From: Craterostigma plantagineum
Lineage: Eukaryota; Streptophyta; Magnoliopsida; Lamiales; Linderniaceae
Assembly (NCBI GenBank): GCA_027422505.1
Contig: JAPQWV010000647.1
Coordinates: 1 to 64,000 of the forward strand
Length of the DNA stretch: 64,000 nt
Direction of reading: 5' to 3'
A program made the position numbers and the translations under genes. Position 1 is the first letter of the stretch. Each line of letters starts with the position of its first letter. Below the pieces are notes generated by a model. That model was not told the DNA's origin. It worked only from the letters and a program-made list of their open reading frames with translations, and made no database searches. Positions 56,296 to 64,000 of the stretch are shown here, piece by piece.

Positions 56296-57783
56296 TGATG
56301 AACGTCTACTAATACGTTTATTGTACTAGTTATTTGGGTCATAATAGAGTATTCTTCATTGTTTCATGCATGTATATGCTCTATTTACACCTCTTTGCAC
56401 ATTTGTAGGATCTTAGGATGTCTACCGAGCGAAAAAGGAGCGAAAACAAGGCAAAACGAACAAGTTATTATGCTCACAGGAAAACGTCATGGCCGTGACA
56501 CATTATGCATCAGGCTGTGACTATAGTGCGAAGCCAAGATTCAACTCAGTCACGGCCGTGACACTTCTAGCACCAGGCCGTGACTCAAAGCAGCAGCAGC
56601 ATTAAAAAAATTCATATATCCCAATCCAGACCTTGGATTGAGAGTCTATTTAGTCATAATCAAGACTGGAGAGTCTTATATCTATGGTTAAAATTTTAGG
56701 TCAATCGGACATCGTTTACCCTTCCATCCGTGACGCACTACAGTGAGCTCATTTTGTGCCCTGATAGTGCCACGGTCGTGAAGGCCCATGTCCCAGGCCG
56801 TGAAGGTGTCGAATTTCACTATAAAAATCCAATTTCGATTAAAAAAGAGGGGATATACCGATCAGAACTCAACCCTAATCCATCAGAGACGGAAAGAGAC
56901 GCCAAGAACGAAGAATTCCACTCGTGAAGCGGAAGAGACGAATCAACGACGAAATCACGCCGAATTAAACGAGGAATGAAGACTCATCCACGACACCATC
57001 TCAGATCCATCAGTACATCAAGATTATGAGTCTTCTTTCCCTGTTTTCTATTTCTTTCGTTGTTTTCATTTCAATTATGAGTAGCTAAATCCCTTATGTG
57101 TTTGAGAGTAGATGGACGCTAGGTTAATTCGTATTTAAGGCATATGTTTATCGTTACTCGTGTTTATGACTATATCTATCTACGAAGTTGTTTCTTAGCT
57201 TTAATATGTCTATTTGTTAAAGTGAATGTGTGGAAAATCGTTTAGGGCGACAGCTAAACAACGATTAGGCCGTTCGTAGAGGATGTGATTCGAGTATAGG
57301 GCGAAAGTAAATCCTCGATCCTCGCTGTTAGTAATTATTGAATCTTAGATCCCCGCGAGCGTCTAGGGCGACAACAAATTCGTGAGTGGGTAGAAAATTA
57401 CTGCGACTTAGTCAAGACCACGTAGGAACGGCAATTTATTGTCTTAGATCGATAGTACCTAGCGGGTCGAATCCCGAGCACATCTTCATTATTTGAAAGC
57501 ACTCACATCAGTTTTTAGGCGTATTCTCTTAGTCTCTTATTTATTTAGGAGTGATCTGTTAGGATAGTTCGTAAAACAATCTGCACACTTTATTTAGGCT
57601 AGATATCGAGTCGATAGGTTATTACTGGTAATCAGTCCATTCCTCGTGTACGATACTCGTTTACCCACTTTACTGCACTACAAACGATAGGTCCACTGCC
57701 TATCGCACTTTGGTGATAGTAGTTAGGTATTTGTTTTATTTTATCACTTGTCGCACTTACAATAGCACACCGCGTGTCGATCA
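56296..57783 (+). repeat. 5' LTR of the plus-strand Tat/Athila-like element
   Basis: 1488 bp, TGATGAACG..GTCGATCA. Start inferred from where homology with the host LTR stops, end from the primer site six bases later. Contains three GGCCGTGA..CAGGCYGTGA pairs (about 56489-56523, 56552-56586, 56770-56803). Confidence 0.7.
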
Positions 57784-57789
57784 ACTTTC

Positions 57790-57807
57790 TGGCGCCATTG
57801 CCGGGGA
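57790..57807 (+). other. Primer-binding site (tRNA-Asp type)
   Basis: TGGCGCCATTGCCGGGGA, one base from the common Tat/Athila site. Confidence 0.9.
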
Positions 57808-57988
57808 ATAGATTGATATTAGGAACCTCGTAGTTCGCTACTTTAGCCACTTTATTTGATGTTTCTTAGTTTTCCATTATTTTCGTTATTTGTGTTTTTA
57901 TAACATTACTACTTTTGCTCTTTCTTCAACGTGTTTATCTGCCCTTCGCTAACTTTCGTTTTCCCTTATTGTTAGGTACGAGTCAGCA

Positions 57989-58705
57989 ATGCAGACCCAA
58001 ATTTCGAGCTTAAGTTGCGAAGGCAACTCAGGTACGACACCGAAGTAGCGATCACTAGCTCTCAGGAACCGTTAGTAAACTATTCAGAGGACAGCTCTCA
58101 GGAATCGATCCAAAACTCTCGAGTAGAGGTATCCGTAGATAGTCCGGATACAAGAGTAGAGATGGCGGACCATGGAGTGCATGTTCACAACGTTCCAGAG
58201 GAGGAGCAGTCACTATAAGATCTGTTCAATAATGCCGCACTAGGCGGTACAGAATCGGTTATAGTTATTCCGGCGATCAAAAACAATAACTTCGAGCTGA
58301 AGCACTCTTGGCTTCAGATGGTCTTCCAGACGACCCAGTTTGAGGGAAATCCAGACGACGATCGTTACTCGCATCTGAAGGACTTCCTGACGGTGATCGA
58401 CACCATCAAAATCAATGGGGTCACGGGCGATGCAATCAAGTTATGATGTTCCCGTTCTCGCTGAAATTCAGAGTGAAGGACTGGCTGGAGATGCTGCCAC
58501 CTCGCTCGATCACTGCATGGGAGGAGCTGCGAGCCGCATTCATCGGCCACTACTTCCCCTTATCAAAGGTGTTAAGGTTAAAGACATAGATTTCCCTGTT
58601 CCATCAGAAGGATACAGAAAACCTCTACGAGGTGGGGAAGCGATATAAGGCACTACTGAAGAAGTGCCCGCAACACGGGATGTCAAAGGCAGCCATGATC
58701 AATCG
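57989..58705 (+). pseudogene. gag N-terminal part of the Tat/Athila-like element
   Basis: ATG near 57989 (MQTQISSLSCEGNSG). A TAA at 58216-58218 interrupts, after which the same frame continues DLFNNAALGG, NNNFELKHSWLQMVFQTTQFEGN, YSHLKDFLTVIDTIKINGV. A frame change near 58440 leads to MFPFSLKFRVKDWLEMLPPRSITAWEELRAAFIGHYFP, and another near 58570 to ENLYEVGKRYKALLKKCPQHGM. This is the standard gypsy gag core. The gene stops at the LTR inserted at 58706. Confidence 0.8.
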
Positions 58706-59056
58706 TGTTAGGTCCTCAGATTAACGATTCTACGATCCTAGGCTAGAAACCATGGAAATTCGATCGTTTGGATGATCAATTGAATTCGATCGAAAAAGTC
58801 AAAATAACAACACGAGAGAGAATTCAATTAGAGTGAGAAAGTTACTGTAGTTTCTCTCTCTAGAAATCAATTTGCAAGCCCTTCGGATAAATTCTCTAAA
58901 CTTTCTCTATTCAGCTCAATTCATTTACAAGTATTTATACCAACAATCTTGGTATAAATATCGAACTAGTCCTTAATCTAAAGACTAATACAAGTAAAGC
59001 CCCTAATTACAAGGACAACTAATGAAATCAAGTAAAGTTACAAATGATGTTCTACA
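58706..59056 (-). repeat. 3' LTR of the right-hand non-autonomous element
   Basis: 351 bp, TGTTAGGTCC..TTCTACA on plus. On the minus strand it has GGTATAAATACTTG, TATA-like. Size and layout resemble the 340-bp LTR at 10392 (both have ACTAGT, then a GGTATAAATACT-type word), though overall sequence differs. Confidence 0.7.
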
Positions 59057-62000
59057 TTCTCCCCCTTTGTGCTTGATTGCGTCTCCGCGCTGTTCGTCCT
59101 TGTCGGGCATAGTACGATCTGCGCAAGCCCAGCGCATGCTCGTAGTCCTTAACGGTCTCCCTGAGCTTCAGGCGCTCCTCGATGTCATCCAGCAATTCCA
59201 TCAGGAGCGGCTGTTCTCTCACAAACCGGTGGATCCTCAGCATCGTGTCTCTATTTATCTCTTCCAACCTCTGTTCGATATTTTGCCTGACGACCTTGAG
59301 GGTTCCGTCGCAAAACTTGTGAATTTCTGTCTTCAGCATCATCCTAGTCTTCTTGGGAATTGGATTGTTGTAGGTGATGCCGGTGACAGGGCTGATGTGT
59401 ATGTGATTGCTTGGAAGTCTCTCGATCTCAGGTCCTTTGAGGAGTGGTTCGGCCATGTTGACCTTCTTCATATTGCTCTCAAGCGCCATTTCAAGGTCGT
59501 GAGCGGCGAAGTACTTGACTTGTCGCATCATGAACCGGTAGAGCCATTCGAGGCCTTCTTTCTTGATGAAGCCTGAGGACCTTTGTACTTCTCCACGTAT
59601 AGCTGATAAAGACGGTAGACTTCATCGGCGGGGAGGTACGGCAGGTCGCTCTCGCTCAGTTCCTCTCGGGTCCTGTCCACTCGTTCGATGATGTAGTGAG
59701 GTGTTGGAAGTCCTCCTTTGGCACAGTAGACACTGAGGAGTTGGCAAATTGGGGAGAGTTCGCTGAAGTGACTCTTCAGTTGATCCTTCGGGATCCCCAG
59801 CCTCACATCCGGTCCTAATTGGGTCAGCATCCACAGATATGTCATTCTCTTCTGCTGATCCCAGTGAGAGATCACTCTCAGCTCGAACTCATCCGGCTTC
59901 TTAATTCGATCCGGTGACCTCCAAATGTTTTCCCTGACTTCTTCAAGGAAAGGTATCTCTATGTGAATGTTCTCCCACGGCGTGTCGATCCGAACGATCC
60001 CTGGCATCTGTCTTGTAGGGGAGGCTGCTCGCTGTGCGATCAACTCCGGTAGCCTTGGGATTTCATTTTGGTAGTCTACACCTTCTTGAAGTTCGACGTC
60101 TTCAATGATCACGAGGTCCACGGATGCTTGTTGTAAGAAGTGGCGTACGTCCTGAAGCCGTTGTCTCTGATGCTCATCGGGCATGGAATGGGTCATCCAC
60201 TGGCCTTCGAAGATGTACTTGTCTAATTTCGTGTGGATTGCCTCCATGTCCAGAGGGTCCCGGTTGGTCTGGAGTGACGGAGGGAGTAGCTTGGGTAGCT
60301 GCCAGAGCTACAAGCATTGCAGCGCTTGCTTCTTCTTCCGGAAGCAAGGGGCTTAAGTAGATCGGCGGTGTGGGCGGAGGCGTCCTGAGGTGAAAGGTTG
60401 GTGGGTCGATATGTGGTAGAGTGGTTGTGCGGTGCGTGGTTTGGGTAGTTTGGGTGGTTTGGGTAGTATGTGTGGTTTGGGTTTCACCAGCTTCAACGCT
60501 TGTCCGCGTAGCGCCCGAGCCTTGTCCTTGGCCAGATGTGGATGTCCTCGGCCTCTTCCCCCTCATGATGGTCCTGATGGTCAAGATCGTCATGTCTGGG
60601 CCGGGAGTGGGAGCTTTGGCCTCAGCAGGTGTCAGTCGGTGGCTCAGGATGATCCACCAATCGCCGATAGAGGGATTCTTCTTGAGGCGATCGGATGGAC
60701 AGGCCTATCAAACGGGCGAGGAGAATGTCGTGGAGCTCGGTGATGGGGATGGTGTATGGGTTGATGAGGATAGAGGAAGTGGCTAAAGGGTCGGTGGGCG
60801 TGGGTTGTGGAGGTGTGGGGTGGGTTTGTGACGAAGGGCCTTCAGAGGCAGATGCTTTCCCGGTATCTCTTCGGGATGCCTCGATAGCTTGAAGTACTCT
60901 CTCCGTGATCTTGTCTTTCATATACTGTACATCGGCAGAGAGAGCGGCCTGGAACTGCTCGTTCGTCACAAAGAGTGTGGACGCCTCCTTTGATGGACCA
61001 GGAGGACTGATGTCGCCTGTTATCAACCCTTGAGTAGACACCGACTCTGTGGGTGGCTCACAGTCACTTGAGGTTGTGACTGTATGAGACTTCCACCCAA
61101 TCCTCGAGTCGAATCTTGAGGATTCGCCTCTATGGGTGTTAAGGCAGGCTCAGGTTGCGCCTGCGAACCAGACACCACGTGAGTTGGTTGCGGCTCAAGA
61201 TTGAGCGAAGAAATGCCAGCAACACTTGTCGACGTGGTCAGCTTAGTATCTGGTGCAACGGTGACGGCCGGAAAGAGAGACTCCAACTGAATGCTCAGTC
61301 TTCTAGGAGTCCTCCTGATCAGACTTATTTCCTCGTCAGACTCTGTGTCAGACGAGGTGGCCGCGTGAGGAGTAAGGTCACGATTGACGTCCTCCAGTGC
61401 CTGATCCGTTACTGGTGGAAGAGAGCTTTGCCCCATTTCTGTCTCGGGCTGTGCCTCTTGCGGAAGAACTTCCTCAAAAGGTTCTTCGAGCACGCCAACA
61501 TGTATGGGCACTTCCACTTGTAATTCGAGTGCAGGAGCCTCGAGCGCCAACTCTGTAGCCACGACGTCTATCAAAGCATCTTCCACGTCGGGCATCGGCT
61601 CTTCGATCAAAGGAGACTCCTGTTGAAGCTCCTGAGCGACAACGTCAATCATCGCGTCGTCAGGGCTTGGTTGGTGTTGGGGAGGGCTCACATGGTGATC
61701 TGCCGGGCCCTCTGATCATTTCCTCCGTTAAATTGTGTTCCCGGCAGAACATCTGATACTCAGCTCCCGCGGGGTCGGCGAGCCTGAGTAAGTTGAGTGG
61801 AATCGGCATCGACGGTTGGTCCAGGTCCGTGAGCCGTGGGTTGTGGAAAAACTTAAGCCTTGGCGGCTGGTAGTTTCCACCAGGAGGTAGCTGAGGGATG
61901 TTCTCTGCATGTAGCTCCATGAACTCCCTGATGATTACGTTGAACCAGCGAGCATCGGGCACGTTCTTTGACCTTCGGTTCTCTTTCAGCCGAATCTGTT

Positions 62001-62582
62001 CAGCTAGATCGTTCCAATCAGCTGTGGAAAGTCGTAGTTTCTGGAGAAGGCAAGGCCGTGAAAGATCCACAGTATGTTGCCGTTGCCCTTGTCGAATCCA
62101 GCGTGTTTGGGTGATAGACACTTGTTCACTATGCGGAACAGTGTCTTCCAGTGGTGAGGGATACCGCTGCTCTGGACCTGAGCTAATCTTGTAAGCGGCG
62201 GTTGGTATCCCATGTGCATGAAGTCCCGAATCATCTCCGCGTCGGTCGGGAGAGGGTCGTAGTTGCCGTTGTGGGGCAAGTCCAGTATCATGCTGAACTG
62301 GCTCTTGCTCATGTGAATATGCCGCGTCCCGATTAGAGTCATGAAAGAGAATGTCCCATCTGCTATGGCTCCTTGTATGCATCCCCAGAACTGCTGGAGA
62401 TAGACCATCGGCACTGAGGCAGTGACCGTCAGCGCGTGCCAAATGGGGTGACCTCTGAGGATGGATACGATGATCTCGACCGGGCACCGAAATGTGTCCA
62501 GATCGAGCTGAAAGTTCGCATCCTGAACCTTCAAGTACATATTGTGATCATATATGTGGTTATATCTTGGGTAGCGATCCAT
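59052..62582 (-). pseudogene. Long retroelement ORF with plant-mobile-domain-like start, frameshifted
   Basis: Begins MDRYPRYNHIYDHNMYLKV, then VEIIVSILRGHPIWHALTVTA and QFWGCIQGAIADGTFSF, followed by a segment GIPHHWKTLFRIVNKCLSP and GNILWIFHGLAFSRNYDF. This region is like the ORF found in many plant retroelement copies. It continues in other frames through QIRLKENRRSKNVPDARWFN, an acidic/proline part, helices near 60900-61000, a Thr/Gln run (60436-60486), then a C-terminal region (LDKYIFEGQWM, WDQQKRMTYLWMLTQLGPDV, HIHISPVTGITYNNPIPK). It ends at a TAG at 59054-59052 inside the LTR edge. At least five frame changes lie near 62030, 61680, 61040, 60600 and 60240/59530. Full length would be about 1170 residues. 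Function unknown; no gag, RT or integrase motif. Confidence 0.6.
59057..59072 (-). other. Polypurine tract
   Basis: Minus strand CAAAGGGGGAGAA abuts the LTR. Confidence 0.75.
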
Positions 62583-64000
62583 CCGAAATATAAGATATAT
62601 AAAAGTTCATTAGTTCAATTTTATTTTTCAGTCGAAATATGAATAAATTTCATCAAACTATAGTAATATTGCAAATAATAGCATGTTCGATGAATTTTGA
62701 ATTGAAATCATATCAAATGCATAGTGTATGTTCAATTTCAAAAATCGTGATGGCATGAATGTAATTTCGAAGGAAATATTTGTCGCGTGAAAAATGGTTC
62801 GAAATTTGGCTAAGTGTTAAATCATTAAGTCACTGTTCATGCCGAGAAAATTTTCACTCGAGAAAATTTAATTGCAATTTGATTTCCTATACATTGATTT
62901 CAATAGAAACGTTTCCGTGTAATTTTTCGATCGAGAAATTTAATTCGCTAATATTCGCTACAGTGTAAAAGATTTAGAGAAAAATTAAGTGTTGAAGTTG
63001 AAATCTAGACTGTAGTCGATCAATTTTACGATCGAGAAAAATTCCGTGTAAATTTACGATCGAGAAATTATTTCTCAGGAAAATTTACTGTCGAGAAATT
63101 TTCTTCGATTGAATAAAATTTTCGATTTGAAATTTGTCGAGCGGTATGTGATTTTCGATTGTAAGTAAATTTTTCGCGGTGAAATATTTTTATCGGGAAA
63201 TTAGTCAACGAATGACTAAGCAATAGTCGAGAAAATTTTCGATCAATTTATTCTAAGCGGCGAATTTCAGTGCATAAGTTTTTTGCTCGCAGAAAATCAT
63301 AATTGGACTTTTCGATGGTAAGAGTAACGTTTATAATCTTTTATCGTGATGACTAAGTCAAAATTTTGCGATCGAAAACTTAAATCGACACAAATAGTAT
63401 CTCGATTGAATTGAAATCCAATTAAGATAATTTGCGATCGACAAAGTTCTTCGACAGCTTCAAAACATCAAAATACCCAGTTTCATCGAAACTTATTTTA
63501 TCATCACAGATGGAAATTTTCCAACGACTTATGCTATCTGTTTCATAAAAAACATCGCATCTATCTAAACAACAGGCATTGAACTCAGAAAATCCAAGAA
63601 ACATGCCTAGATTTTCTGAAAACGTTTAAATCGTTTTTGAAGAACAGTCGAAAAATCTTAACTAAACATGCGAAAAACTACAAAATGTAATTGCAAATCA
63701 AGTTATAACATTCGCAATCGTTAACCGAATCGAATTTCTACCTTAATCAGACGATTTGAAGTGAAAATTAGAAGATTTTTGAAGAATTTTGTATTGTCTG
63801 AGAAAGTTTTGCGTGAGAGAATTTCTGTCGATTAGGCTTTGCGTGAGAAAAAGTTTTTGGACTGACAGAAGTAAAACTTTTATTAACTAGCATTAAATTG
63901 TTGCCGGGCTTGTGATTTGACATTGTGCGATATAAGGGATCAGACCCATTACTATTTGCACACGAAAAATTCTAATTTTTTTGATCGCAAATAATCGCAG
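62583..64000 (-). other. AT-rich leader with CGAGAAAATTT words
   Basis: No gene. From about 62838 to 63240 there are at least ten variants of CGAGAAAWTTT, often as CGATCGAGAAATT. It resembles the leader of the element at 10392 in word use. No LTR or primer site up to the window end. Confidence 0.5.

Larger units (their letters stand above)
56296..58705 (+). mobile_element. Tat/Athila-like gypsy element on the plus strand, 5' part only
   Basis: 5' LTR 56296-57783, a textbook TGGCGCCATTGCCGGGGA primer site, and the start of a gypsy gag. It inserted into the LTR of the minus-strand Athila/Tat-like element and is itself interrupted at 58706. The rest and the 3' LTR are outside the window. Confidence 0.8.
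58706..64000 (-). mobile_element. Non-autonomous LTR element with a long ORF and no visible pol, right end outside window
   Basis: The left LTR (58706-59056) ends CTACA before TTCTCCCCCTTTGTG, a minus-strand purine tract, so the element points leftward. The minus-strand interior has a long, frameshifted ORF (59052-62582) and an AT-rich leader with repeated CGAGAAAATTT words. The partner LTR and primer site are not in the window. Host gag resumes nowhere to the right. Confidence 0.75.

Noticed and set aside
60421..60786. Plus-strand valine/tryptophan-rich frames
   Set aside because: Shadows of the Thr/Gln-rich minus-strand segment of the long retroelement ORF.

Overview
This window looks like nuclear DNA from a flowering plant, most likely a eudicot. 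It has spliced genes with GT..AG introns, AT-rich intergenic DNA, plant-type Ty1-copia and Ty3-gypsy LTR retrotransposons primed from tRNA-Met or tRNA-Asp type sites, Helitron-like ends, and a long-TIR Mutator-like element. Ordinary genes are few. I support one spliced AT-hook protein gene (2001-2915, minus), one intact single-exon gene of unknown function (26095-26553, minus), a broken plant-mobile-domain gene (30120-31523, plus) and a short HSP70-like remnant (about 21098-21490, minus). Almost everything else is transposon.

Layout, 1-31.5 kb: a Helitron-like 3' end (to 1663); the AT-hook gene; a MITE-like repeat; a Ty1-copia element with 228-bp LTRs and target duplication CTGAC (3949-8482); then a gag-only gypsy element (TR-GAG type) with about 3-kb LTRs and target duplication ATTTT (8908-20669). 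Its left LTR was later split by a second non-autonomous LTR element with apparently identical 340-bp LTRs (10392-14595, duplication GCTGA); the unsplit right LTR preserves the empty site. Next come an HSP70-like remnant, a tandem array with a period of about 483 bp (21660-22990), a Helitron-like 3' end (23968), a long-TIR element (24972-25925), the 152-residue gene, another Helitron-like end (29812), and the plant-mobile-domain pseudogene.

Layout, 31.5-64 kb: a set of nested insertions. An Athila/Tat-like gypsy element on the minus strand starts at 31524 and interrupts the plant-mobile-domain gene. It holds a nearly complete Tekay-like chromovirus (36897-44902, duplication CCCTG) inside its gag and a Sirevirus-type copia element (45129-55890, duplication ATAAT) in its 5' leader. 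Its right LTR is cut at 56295 by a plus-strand Tat/Athila-like element (56296 onward). That element's gag is in turn cut at 58706 by a non-autonomous minus-strand LTR element running off the right edge. This last one carries a long broken ORF with a plant-mobile-domain-like start and no visible pol.

The most striking signal is in the non-autonomous element at 10392-14595. Three tandem units of about 65 bp (12094-12281) each hold two complementary segment pairs in interleaved order a-b-a'-b', a pseudoknot-like arrangement. Stem a/a' changes between units at two positions and is fully complementary in all three, which is a compensatory pattern. A second theme is that many breaks in otherwise well-preserved retrotransposon genes are single-base shifts, which could be real decay or assembly indels.
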